A DNA stretch of 50,190 nucleotides from an uncultured Varibaculum sp. (GTDB taxonomy: Bacteria; Actinomycetota; Actinomycetes; Actinomycetales; Actinomycetaceae), in NCBI GenBank assembly GCA_947255165.1, contig CAMYFZ010000004.1, forward strand, positions 1 through 50,190, read 5' to 3'. Below, piece by piece: positions 8,053-16,555 of the stretch; position 1 is the first letter of the stretch; every line of letters starts with the position of its first letter. The notes beneath the pieces were generated by a model. That model saw nothing but the letters and a program-made list of their open reading frames with translations, ran no database searches and had not been told where the DNA came from. Both the position numbers and the translations under genes were made by a program.

Positions 8053-9819
8053 TTACCCAACGGAGTATGCGGGCAGCTTCAACTCGTAGAGAGAAGCTGA
8101 CATGAACGAAGTGAGCCAGAACTGAACGGTGGGTTGAATCTGCTTGCCCTTCATATCGGGGGTCAAAGTCAGAGTGTCTCCGGTTCCAACCTGCTTACCG
8201 TTTTGGTCTTTCCAGATCACATCGGTGTAGCGCTCAACCGAATCGGAGTTACCCTGCAAGGTGACCTTGGCGATTAGCTTGTCGCCCTGGCGAACTACCT
8301 GATCCTGATCGAATCCGTAGTATTCCAGTTTCATCGGTTCCGAGATCGAGGTACCCACCGGGTTGGTAACCTTCAAGCGGAAGCGCAAGGACTCGGCCTC
8401 AGCGCGGTTAGCAATCGGAGCCGACCGCAGCAGACCCCACTTGTCTTCGGTGCGAGCACCGGGAGCGTAGTCCAGATCGTTCGCGGTTCCGTAGAAGCGG
8501 TGATCAGCGGGAATCCGGAACTTATCCTTTACGTCCTCCCAAGTCTTACCAGCATCCTTGGAGCGCTGCCACTGGTACTTCATCCCGGTGGAGCCCTGCA
8601 CGGTGAGCTTAGCCGGTTCGGCGTATCCACCCTGAGCTACCCGAGGAGCGGCGTTCACCTTAATCTGGGGAGCCATCTCGCTGGAAGAGATCATGGGATC
8701 GAACAGCTTCACGGTGTAGGCGTAGGAGGAACGAGTCGCACCCTTCACCCCGGTAACGGTGACCTTGTAGTCACGCGAACCATCGGTACCTGCCGGCAGA
8801 TCCTTGATCTTGGGCATCTTGATTAGCAGGGTGTTGTAGTAGTTCCAGGTTCCCGGGCCTTTGCCATTGAGCGTGTTGTTCAAGACGGTGGTCGGAACTT
8901 CGGCACCATTGGGGCCAGTTACTCGCACCCGAGCGCCCGAAAGGTCGGGACGCCGCGACTTGCTTTCGCCCCGGAAAGAGACGCTCCAGCGTTCCACATC
9001 TTCTTGGTCATCACGGTTGGTGGTCAGCAACTGGTAAGGGAAGTAACCGGCAGACGGCCAGGTCATGACTTCCGGCTTGTAAGCAGCGTCGTTGGCAATC
9101 TGCTTGTTATTGAAATCGGGGGTGCTAACCAGTTGATTTCCGGTTACCGCAATCGCGTTGTAACCATTTACATTTCCGTAGGAAGTGGTCGATAAGGTGG
9201 GATCCATCAAGGCAATGCGGTGTCCCAAGCGGTCGTTGGCGCCCACTTTAGTCATAGTGGAAGCACCCAGGCTAGAAGGATCGATAAAGTACCACAAAAT
9301 CTGTTCAGCAGGAGTCTGTCCCGCGCTATCAGAAAGGTTAGAGATGGCCGCTCCCTGCTGAGCTTTAAAGCTGAAGCATTTGGAACTCTTGTCAATCGTG
9401 TGGGAAAGACGGCCATTAGCAGCCATATTGAGGGCAGCCTGCTGCGTGTAATCTTGGAGCGCAGAAGTGGTATCCATCTTCACCGCTTCAGCTCCGTTGA
9501 GGCCGCGGAAGTAGTTAAGGGCCCGAGCCACCGAGTTAGCAGTCGTGGGATTAACCACGCCGGCGCGGCAGTTTTTGTAGTCCGCGCCATTGTTGGGGCT
9601 TTCGGGGTAATCGGTATCGGCAATATCGCTCAGGTAACGGGTACGAACCTCTTCACGGTTGTTGGTGTTGATTGCGTTGGCTGCAACTGCGGTCGAACCG
9701 GCAGAGGAGGTAGCGGTAAAGAAGGTAGCGGCATCGGCCAGGTTTACTCCTGCCGCGACTACACCGGCTACTAGAACACCCACAGCCAAAGTCTTGGCGT
9801 GTTCCTTCCACGTTTTCAT
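8053..9819 (-). CDS. Secreted CAP-domain protein with C-terminal Ig-like modules
   Basis: The open frame extends to 9885, but the ATG at 9819 is preferred. It begins a clean signal peptide (MKTWKEHAK, then a hydrophobic Val/Ala/Gly core ending near ADAAT) and has AAGGA upstream; the longer form would bury this. The result is 588 aa. After the signal comes a CAP domain (about residues 75-240) with ALNYFRGLNG at its start, then a NGRLSHTI helix end and a late NDRLGHRIALMDP motif. The C-terminal half looks like two or three beta-rich Ig-like modules, one containing YQWQRSKDAGKTWEDV, a pattern common in bacterial surface Ig repeats. No sorting signal or C-terminal TM segment is visible, so it is probably released or held non-covalently. 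Divergent from topA across a long regulatory gap. Confidence 0.82.
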   Translation of the reverse strand: MKTWKEHAKTLAVGVLVAGVVAAGVNLADAATFFTATSSAGSTAVAANAINTNNREEVRTRYLSDIADTDYPESPNNGADYKNCRAGVVNPTTANSVARALNYFRGLNGAEAVKMDTTSALQDYTQQAALNMAANGRLSHTIDKSSKCFSFKAQQGAAISNLSDSAGQTPAEQILWYFIDPSSLGASTMTKVGANDRLGHRIALMDPTLSTTSYGNVNGYNAIAVTGNQLVSTPDFNNKQIANDAAYKPEVMTWPSAGYFPYQLLTTNRDDQEDVERWSVSFRGESKSRRPDLSGARVRVTGPNGAEVPTTVLNNTLNGKGPGTWNYYNTLLIKMPKIKDLPAGTDGSRDYKVTVTGVKGATRSSYAYTVKLFDPMISSSEMAPQIKVNAAPRVAQGGYAEPAKLTVQGSTGMKYQWQRSKDAGKTWEDVKDKFRIPADHRFYGTANDLDYAPGARTEDKWGLLRSAPIANRAEAESLRFRLKVTNPVGTSISEPMKLEYYGFDQDQVVRQGDKLIAKVTLQGNSDSVERYTDVIWKDQNGKQVGTGDTLTLTPDMKGKQIQPTVQFWLTSFMSASLYELKLPAYSVG

Positions 9820-10076
9820 CGTAGATCCCGTTCCTTGCGTTTTCCTCTTATGGAAACCAAATCCTTTAGTTTCCGTGAACGTCACGTCCCCTCGCTCCGT
9901 TCATTAACTATTATCCGCCTAAACGAACAAAAATAAAAGCGATAATGTTGGAAAATGAAAGTTTTACACCTGGTAGGTTGAATTTATGAATACTTACCAA
10001 CCATAAAGTAGGGTTGACCTGGTCTATTAGAATGTTTTTAGGTTTTTTAAATGTTAGCCGCACCCTCGGACTAAAT

Positions 10077-10092
10077 TGTGAGTTCCATCACT
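10077..10092. promoter_or_regulatory. CRP/GlxR-like site (second candidate)
   Basis: TGTGAGTTCCATCACT matches the CRP-family pattern TGTGA-N6-TCACA except for the last base. It lies 258 bp upstream of the CAP-gene start at 9819 and 415 bp upstream of topA. It is weaker evidence than the site at 30036 because the spacer lacks the central TA favoured by GlxR-type proteins. Confidence 0.35.
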
Positions 10093-10232
10093 GGCAATTT
10101 TGACCATTTGAATGATTTAATCAAACTTTTCATCTAAAAGTGGCTATTACCTGTGTCTATAGGTCAACAGTTGCATTATTCTCATCAAAAGTTAGGAAAT
10201 TTAAAATTTTTGATGCTCCCCCATTTTCTGCT

Positions 10233-10314
10233 TGAGTTTTCACTCACCCGGGACTGAGTTTTCACTCATCTAGCGAATCTAACAATCACCGATCGAAATA
10301 TTTGAGTCTGCTCA
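10233..10314. promoter_or_regulatory. Tandem palindromic operator-like repeats
   Basis: TGAGTTTTCACTCA occurs twice exactly (10233-10246 and 10255-10268), 22 bp apart, which is about two helical turns. Each copy is an inverted repeat TGAGT-N4-ACTCA. A third, weaker form TGAGTCTGCTCA (TGAG-N4-CTCA) lies at 10303-10314. Same-face repeats of a palindrome are the usual form of an operator for a dimeric repressor. The regulator is not identified. Confidence 0.6.
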
Positions 10315-10506
10315 TATTCAGACAATCTTTATGCAAGATTTTCGGAGAATGACATTGCTTTTCCACAAACGCTTCTCCCAAAATCCCCAGTCGGGACAAA
10401 AAATAACACCCTATTTAGCTCACAAACCTGATTTGTTAGCCTTTCAAGTTTGCAAGGTATATATAAGGTATAAAGGTAGACCGTTAATCCAAGGGAAGAG
10501 GAAGTC

Positions 10507-13209
10507 TTGAGCGCTAAAAAACTGGTAATCGTCGAATCTCCAGCTAAGGCTCGCACTATCAGCGGGTACCTGGGCGCTGACTACCAGGTAGAAGCCTCGG
10601 TAGGGCACATTCGGGACTTGCCGCAACCATCAGCCCTGCCTGAAAAACTCAAACAGTCCGGATACAAGAAGTTCGCGGTAGACGTGGACGATAACTTCCA
10701 GCCCTACTACGTGGTTAATCCCGATAAAAAGAAAACCGTGGCCGGACTGCGCAAAGACCTGGCAAATGCCGAAGAACTCTACCTCGCCACTGATGAGGAC
10801 CGCGAGGGCGAAGCGATTGCCTGGCATCTGTTAGAAGTACTAAAACCCAAGGTTCCTGTAAAACGGATGGTCTTTCATGAGATTACCCGCGAAGCTATTG
10901 ACCGCGCCCTAGAAAACACCCGCGATATCGACACCGACCTGGTATCTGCGCAGGAAACTCGCCGAATTTTAGACCGCCTCTACGGGTACGAAGTTTCCCC
11001 GATCCTCTGGCGCAAAGTAGCTCGGCACCTGTCAGCCGGACGAGTACAGTCAGTTGCCACTCGCCTGGTGGTGCAGCGCGAGCGGGAACGGATTGCTTTT
11101 ATTCCCGCCAACTACTTCGATCTAAACGCCACCTTTAGTGCTGATGGCGGGGAATTTAATGCTCGCGCCCTGGAAATGGATGGGGTTCGTTTTGCCGTTG
11201 GCCGCGACTTTGATGACCGCGGCCAGTTAAAGCGCAAAGCCACAGTTATGGATCAGCAGTTGTGGGAAAAACTGGTGCAGGCTTTAGAAGAACAGGCCCA
11301 CTGCCAGGTGACTTCGGTAGAGTCAAAGCCCTATACGCGCCGTCCCGCCCCGCCTTTTACTACCTCTACCCTGCAGCAAGAGGCCGGACGTAAACTACGA
11401 ATGTCTTCGCGACAGACCATGGCGCTTGCGCAATACCTTTACGAAAACGGCTACATCACCTATATGCGTACCGACTCGACCGCGCTTTCCAGTCAGGCGA
11501 TTTCGGCGGCGCGGCGCCAGGCAAAGAATCTTTACGGGGCAGATGCTATTCCTGAAAAGCCCCGTTTTTATGCGAAGAAAGCCAAGGGCGCACAAGAAGC
11601 CCACGAAGCAATCCGCCCCGCCGGAGATAACTTCCGCACCCCGGACCAGGTACGAGGAGCTCTTACCGGTCAGCAGGCCGCCCTTTACGAATTGATCTGG
11701 AAACGTACTCTGGCCTCGCAAATGAATGATGCCCGCGGTACCACCGACACCGTGCGGGTCGGCGCCCAGATTTCGCTAGACGGAGCCCCTCACGAACTGG
11801 TGTTTACTGCCTCGGGAACCGTAATTACTTTCCGCGGTTTCCTAGCCGCCTACGAAGAAGGTAAAGATAAATCCCGCTACGCCAGCACCGATAGTTCCAC
11901 GGCGCTGCCGAAACTAAGCGAAGGCCAAAAACTAGCTTTTACCAGCGCAGATAAAGAGAAAGCAGCGCACGTTACCAGCCCGCCTCCGCGTTATACCGAA
12001 GCCTCGCTGGTGAAAACCTTAGAAGAAAAGGGGGTAGGGCGCCCCTCTACCTATGCCTCCACTATCGGAGTGATTATTGAGCGCGGATATGTACGCCGCG
12101 CCGGGCAGGCCCTGGTCCCTTCTTGGCAAGCCTTTTCCGTGGTCCGCCTGCTAGAAGAAAATCTCGCGTCCCTGGTGGATTACGATTTTACCGCCACTAT
12201 GGAGGGGGATCTGGACCAGATCGCCGCCGGGGAGCGCGACGGCAAAGAACTATTGACCCACTTTTATTTTGGAGGCGGCTCTGGCGGAGAGTTTTGGGCC
12301 CGCGGCCTCAAAGATACCGTAGAGGACCTCGGCGATATTGATGCCCGCGCTCTGAACTCTATCGAAGTGCTGCCGGGAGTAAACGTGCGGGTCGGACGGT
12401 ACGGACCTTATCTGGAGGACGCGGAGGGCAAGCGCGCCTCGGTACCCGAGGAGCTAGCGCCCGACGAATTAGACGCCGAAAAAGTGAAAGAGCTTTTCAC
12501 TATTTCAGCCGATACTGGGCGGGAACTAGGTAACGACCCCGAAAATGGGAACCTGATTTTAGTAAAGAACGGGCGCTATGGCCCCTACTTTACCGAGGTA
12601 CTGCCCGAGGACGCCCCTAAGGGTACTAAACCTCGCACCGCCTCCCTATTTAAGAGTATGTCGATCGAGAGTGTGGACCTGGATGATGCCTTGAAGCTGC
12701 TCTCGCTGCCGCGAGTAGTGGGCCAGGATCCAGAAAACGGAGTCGATATTACCGCGCAAAACGGGCGCTACGGCCCCTATTTAAAGAAGGGCTCAGATTC
12801 GCGCTCGCTAGAAACGGAAGATCAGATTTTCTCCCTCACTCTGGAGCAGGCTCTAGAGATTTATGCCCAACCGAAAACCCGGCGCGGTCGCACCGCGAAA
12901 CCGCCCCTGAAGGAGCTGGGAACCGATCCTAACTCCGGGAAACCGGTAGTAATTAAGGACGGGCGTTTTGGCCCCTATATTACCGATGGCACCACCAATG
13001 TGACGGTGCCGCGCGCTAGCACTATCGAGGATATTGACGCTGATCAAGCCTACACTTTACTGGCGGAGAAGCGGGCGAAAGGGCCGGCTAAGAAACGCGG
13101 AACCCGTAAAACTACTAAGAAGTCCGCAGCGAAAAAAACTACCAAAAAGCGGGCCACCACTAAGAAAACCACTGCTAAAACCGCCAAGAAACCTGCGGCA
13201 AAAAAGTAG
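10507..13209 (+). CDS. topA: DNA topoisomerase I (type IA)
   Basis: Relaxes negatively supercoiled DNA by single-strand passage. The N-terminal TOPRIM domain begins KKLVIVESPAKARTI, with the acidic TDEDREGEAIAWHL motif. The active-site Tyr is Y319 in YITYMRTDS. The C-terminal half holds several repeats of the actinobacterial topoisomerase I type (each around NGRYGPY or DGRFGPY). A Lys/Ala/Thr-rich tail of about 45 residues closes the protein and probably binds DNA. It starts with TTG at 10507, supported by GAGGAAG 5 nt upstream. At 900 aa the length is normal for actinobacteria. It is preceded by the long regulatory gap and converges on the membrane-protein pair. Confidence 0.97.
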   Translation: MSAKKLVIVESPAKARTISGYLGADYQVEASVGHIRDLPQPSALPEKLKQSGYKKFAVDVDDNFQPYYVVNPDKKKTVAGLRKDLANAEELYLATDEDREGEAIAWHLLEVLKPKVPVKRMVFHEITREAIDRALENTRDIDTDLVSAQETRRILDRLYGYEVSPILWRKVARHLSAGRVQSVATRLVVQRERERIAFIPANYFDLNATFSADGGEFNARALEMDGVRFAVGRDFDDRGQLKRKATVMDQQLWEKLVQALEEQAHCQVTSVESKPYTRRPAPPFTTSTLQQEAGRKLRMSSRQTMALAQYLYENGYITYMRTDSTALSSQAISAARRQAKNLYGADAIPEKPRFYAKKAKGAQEAHEAIRPAGDNFRTPDQVRGALTGQQAALYELIWKRTLASQMNDARGTTDTVRVGAQISLDGAPHELVFTASGTVITFRGFLAAYEEGKDKSRYASTDSSTALPKLSEGQKLAFTSADKEKAAHVTSPPPRYTEASLVKTLEEKGVGRPSTYASTIGVIIERGYVRRAGQALVPSWQAFSVVRLLEENLASLVDYDFTATMEGDLDQIAAGERDGKELLTHFYFGGGSGGEFWARGLKDTVEDLGDIDARALNSIEVLPGVNVRVGRYGPYLEDAEGKRASVPEELAPDELDAEKVKELFTISADTGRELGNDPENGNLILVKNGRYGPYFTEVLPEDAPKGTKPRTASLFKSMSIESVDLDDALKLLSLPRVVGQDPENGVDITAQNGRYGPYLKKGSDSRSLETEDQIFSLTLEQALEIYAQPKTRRGRTAKPPLKELGTDPNSGKPVVIKDGRFGPYITDGTTNVTVPRASTIEDIDADQAYTLLAEKRAKGPAKKRGTRKTTKKSAAKKTTKKRATTKKTTAKTAKKPAAKK

Positions 13210-13240
13210 GTAGTACCCCTGCCGGTAGCAGTTTAGCTTC

Positions 13241-14506
13241 CTAGTAAGTGGTGTGGTCGGCTTTACGCATCGTAAACCCGCGACCCGTCTTAGAGTTCCA
13301 GCAGTTCACCCCGGTATATTTACCCACTTCACAGGCGTTATCACCGTTGTAGTAAACCGTGCCATAGCTGGCTTGGTGCTGGGGATCAGAGGCGAAATAA
13401 GAATCGCACTGTTCCGTTACTCCAGATGCGTCAAGCTGCACTCCCCATAAGCCGTCGCAACCCAATTGCCACTGCCGCTCATTAATCTGGCAGTCCACTC
13501 CGCCCGAGTACATTAAGCAAAGAATATTGCCAGTGGGGCTATAGAATCCTTGACCCTCGTACACCGCGTTTGCGGGGATCGCTTGGCCTGCTTGGGTGGG
13601 AGCCTCAGTACTGGTCACCGTGGTTTCCATTACCGTAGCGGTCCGGGTGGTGTCGCTTTCGGACTCACTGGCGCTAGCTTGCCCTTTATTGTCTCCGCGA
13701 GAAGAAACAATCCAGGTACCCACAATCGCCAAACCGATTAACGCTACCACCAGCAGCACCGTCAAAAGGATAACCCCCCAGCTGCGCTGAGATTTTGCCG
13801 GTTGGGAAGCGCTCTCCCCCGCTGGATTCTGGTAGGCAGGGAAAGGTGAATAGGCGGCTGGCGGCGGACTCATCACCGGTTGCCGGGGCGGCTCCGGGTA
13901 GGCAGGAGCAGAATACGCCGGAGGCATGGCCGCGGGAGCAGCCATTACCGTCGGATAATCCTCAACCGTTTGCGCCGAGGACTGCGGACTTTCCAGCGGC
14001 ATAGCACCGAGGCGAGTAGCATCATCGTCACTTTGCCCATCGCTGCCTGCGACTTCCGCAGATTCTGGGCCGTTACTGGGATTTTGAGAGCTATCTCCCG
14101 CTGCGTCCGCGCTCGCAGTCGGGTTTTCCTCTAGTTGCTCGGTTTCCGCTGCTTGGTCGGTAGTTTCGATTTTCTCGGTAGCTTCCGGTTCGCTTTCGGG
14201 ATGGGCGGGGGGCGCAAAGGCTAGGGGCGACGAGTCAGCGGAGTCGGGTTCCTTCTCTGCCTGGCCACCTTTCGCTAACGCTTCGGTGCCAGAAAGACCG
14301 TCTCTCCGCGCGGTCACCACCGCTTTTACCTGGTCATCGCCCACATTTTCCAACCAATCGAGCAGATCCGGATAGGCATTTGGGTTCGCCGCGACCTCTG
14401 CATACACCTCCGGATGTTGCGCAGATATTTCGAACAATTCAGTTGCGTCTGTCTCCGGCGCTAAGGCGCGCTCGCGCAATTTCTTTAAATCATCACTCTC
14501 AGTCAT
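13241..14506 (-). CDS. Membrane-anchored protein: LRV-like N-terminus, Pro-rich linker, TM, DUF6636-like ectodomain
   Basis: A 421-residue type-II-topology candidate. Residues 1-70 form a short helical segment resembling variant leucine-rich-repeat domains of actinobacterial proteins (QHPEVYAEVAANPNAYPDLL). An acidic, Ser/Glu-rich stretch and a Pro/Ala/Tyr-rich linker follow. One TM helix (about 243-268, WGVILLTVLLVVALIGLAIV) leads to an outer domain of about 110 residues with conserved Cys, SPTGNILC, INERQWQLGC and CWNSKTGRGFTM. That domain looks like DUF6636. The ribosome-binding site is AAAGGT. The next gene upstream is a paralogue with the same ectodomain. Role unknown; disulfide-bonded sensing or binding outside the cell is plausible. 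Confidence 0.7.
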   Translation of the reverse strand: MTESDDLKKLRERALAPETDATELFEISAQHPEVYAEVAANPNAYPDLLDWLENVGDDQVKAVVTARRDGLSGTEALAKGGQAEKEPDSADSSPLAFAPPAHPESEPEATEKIETTDQAAETEQLEENPTASADAAGDSSQNPSNGPESAEVAGSDGQSDDDATRLGAMPLESPQSSAQTVEDYPTVMAAPAAMPPAYSAPAYPEPPRQPVMSPPPAAYSPFPAYQNPAGESASQPAKSQRSWGVILLTVLLVVALIGLAIVGTWIVSSRGDNKGQASASESESDTTRTATVMETTVTSTEAPTQAGQAIPANAVYEGQGFYSPTGNILCLMYSGGVDCQINERQWQLGCDGLWGVQLDASGVTEQCDSYFASDPQHQASYGTVYYNGDNACEVGKYTGVNCWNSKTGRGFTMRKADHTTY

Positions 14507-14762
14507 GGCTTACCTTTTGCTTGGAAAAATACCGTTCTTATTCTAGCTGGCTTCTAATAGCGGCGTACAGCGCTTGCCTGATAAGTCAGTAAACCCTGCG
14601 AGCGGCAAAAATCAGGTATAACAGCAATTTAAAGAAAATTACCGCCTCTACAACGTGGGTAGGGCGCACGGCTGGTCGCCCCCAAGGCTAAGAGCATGGC
14701 AGCCCGGAGAAGAGGGAGGAGGAACCACGAATATTCGCTGCCCGAGCGTAGCGCGCTGAGCT

Positions 14763-15653
14763 TTAGTAGGTGGTGTGGTCGGCTTTACGCATCGTAAAGC
14801 CGCGACCGGTCCGGGAGTTCCAACAGTTCACCCCGGTATGTTTCCCCACTTCACAGGCGAAGTCACCGTTATAGTAGACCGTGCCATAGCTGGCTTGGTA
14901 ATGGGGATCAGAACCACCGTGATAATTGCACTGCTCCGTTACTCCAGATGCGTCAAGCTGCACTCCCCATGGGCCATCGCAACCCAATTGCCATTGGCGC
15001 TCCCCAATTTGGCAGTACACTCCGCCCGAGGACATTGAGCAACCAATATTACCGGTAGGGGTCTCGAATCCATCACCTTCGTACACCGCATTTGCCGGGA
15101 TCGATTTGCCGGTTCGGGCGGGGACGCGATTGGGTGCTTGGCCAGGAGCCTGGGTAGCAGTCACCGTAGTTTCCAGGACAGTATTAGTCTGGGTGCTTTC
15201 ACTCTGCGACTGGCTGGCAGTCTCGCCCTCTTTAGCCTCACCTTTAGAGGTAAACAGCCAGGTAGCCCCAATCGCCAAGGCGATCAGCGCCACCACCAAG
15301 AGGACGCTCACCCCAATAATTCCCCAATTGCGCTGCGGCGATTCGGGAGACGACGTACTTGGAGGGACGCTTTGAGCCGCCGGGCTAGAATATCCCGGGA
15401 AAGGCGAATAGGCAGCTGGCGGCGGACTCATCACCGGCTGTCGAGGCGGCTCCGGATATACCGGCTCCGGGTAGACAGGAGCAGAATAGGTAGGAGACAT
15501 CGCCGCGGGAGTCGCCATCGTCGGCGGATAATCCTCCCACGTTTGCGATGCCGGATCCCGATTTACCCCGGATGAACTCTCCAGGCGGGTAGCATCCAGA
15601 TCAGGCGGCAACGCCCGCGCCTGCGGTTCCTTTCGATTATCGCTGTCAGTCAT
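14763..15653 (-). CDS. Membrane-anchored protein with DUF6636-like ectodomain (paralogue of the downstream gene)
   Basis: A 296-residue shorter copy of its downstream neighbour. The first about 22 residues align (both run ...ALxPxxDATxL), and the Pro-rich linker, TM helix and about 110-residue Cys-containing ectodomain are close in sequence, including SGVTEQC and KTGVNCWNS-like segments. The roughly 140-residue LRV-like and acidic part is missing. Both genes have the same AAAGGT leader pattern before ATG. They are a tandem duplication on the same strand, 256 bp apart. Function unknown. Confidence 0.7.
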   Translation of the reverse strand: MTDSDNRKEPQARALPPDLDATRLESSSGVNRDPASQTWEDYPPTMATPAAMSPTYSAPVYPEPVYPEPPRQPVMSPPPAAYSPFPGYSSPAAQSVPPSTSSPESPQRNWGIIGVSVLLVVALIALAIGATWLFTSKGEAKEGETASQSQSESTQTNTVLETTVTATQAPGQAPNRVPARTGKSIPANAVYEGDGFETPTGNIGCSMSSGGVYCQIGERQWQLGCDGPWGVQLDASGVTEQCNYHGGSDPHYQASYGTVYYNGDFACEVGKHTGVNCWNSRTGRGFTMRKADHTTY

Positions 15654-15808
15654 GATTTACCTTTGGGTTGGGGAAATACTGCTTCTATTCTACCTGGCAG
15701 GGCGTGTCCGCGGAGCGGATTCCTAACCCAATTTTGACGGGAAATTCCTGCTCTCAAAATTTTCTGGTGATGGCTGCGCGAGCAAATCACCCCAAAGTCT
15801 AAACGCGC

Positions 15809-16555
15809 TCAAGCGGGACGGAAAGAAAACTTTTCAAACCCCAAAGAGTCGATTTCCTCAGCCCAGGTTTTTACTTGGCTATCCCAGCCTTGAGCTTGGG
15901 CCTTAAAATCTGGGGACGCACCCAACTCACGTGCCTGCTGCAGGGCAAAGTTTTTCACGCCTCGCGCCGCTAGATCGCGCGCCAACTCCACTACTTTTCC
16001 GGGGTGGCCCGGATAAACAGTTAACCGCACCTCGCAGTCGATGTCGCTGGCCAACACGGCATCTAGGCAGGCGAAAGCCTTGTCTGCGCCGGCTACCCCG
16101 GTGACCTGGCGGTAATCGGCGGGCAGAGCCTTAATATCCAGCCCCACCCAATCGAGCAGGTCAGCCGCCAACATTTCTTGCAGGCGCGAAGGGTAGGCTC
16201 CGGCCGCATGCAGACCCACCTGAAAACCTTGAGCCTTTACCCAGCGGGCAGCGGGGATTACCGCTGCCTGTGCCAGGGCTTCGCCGCCGGAGAAAACTAC
16301 CCCATCGAGCAGTCCTTTTCGGCGTCCTAGTAACTCCTCTAGCTCGGCAAACGGGACTACGCCGGGGACTTTAAAATCTAAGATTTCATAGTTTTGGCAG
16401 TAGGCGCAGCGCCAGGGACACCCCTGGCAAAACACACTGGCCACGATTTTCCCCGGCCAATCCACCGTGGAAAACGGGACTAGACCAGCGATGTTAAGCT
16501 GCCTCGCCTGCCCCAGCAGGCTCGGTCCCCCGTTAATTGCCGAAAAATCAGACAC
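15809..16555 (-). CDS. nrdG: Anaerobic ribonucleoside-triphosphate reductase activating protein
   Basis: Radical-SAM enzyme that installs the glycyl radical on NrdD during oxygen-free growth. The [4Fe-4S] motif is CPWRCAYC (C46, C50, C53). A following FSGGEAL corresponds to the GGE motif that contacts SAM. The length of 248 aa fits the longer NrdG subgroup. It starts with GTG and overlaps the end of nrdD by 8 bp, so the two are translationally coupled in one operon controlled from the nrdD promoter. Confidence 0.92.
   Translation of the reverse strand: MSDFSAINGGPSLLGQARQLNIAGLVPFSTVDWPGKIVASVFCQGCPWRCAYCQNYEILDFKVPGVVPFAELEELLGRRKGLLDGVVFSGGEALAQAAVIPAARWVKAQGFQVGLHAAGAYPSRLQEMLAADLLDWVGLDIKALPADYRQVTGVAGADKAFACLDAVLASDIDCEVRLTVYPGHPGKVVELARDLAARGVKNFALQQARELGASPDFKAQAQGWDSQVKTWAEEIDSLGFEKFSFRPA

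Larger units (their letters stand above)
9820..10506. other. Long AT-rich regulatory gap between the CAP gene and topA
   Basis: 687 bp separate two divergent genes and contain no coding sequence I can support. It holds a CRP-like site (10077-10092), two identical TGAGTTTTCACTCA palindromes plus a weaker third (10233-10314), and three AAGGTA repeats (10454-10459, 10465-10470, 10473-10478) around TATATA/TATAAA sequences that probably belong to the topA promoter. The amount of ordered motif suggests more than one regulated promoter, or a small RNA. Confidence 0.5.

Noticed and set aside
13080..13209. Lys-rich repeats at the end of topA as a separate histone-like gene
   Set aside because: They are in frame with topA, have no start or ribosome-binding site of their own and match the known basic tails of actinobacterial topoisomerase I.
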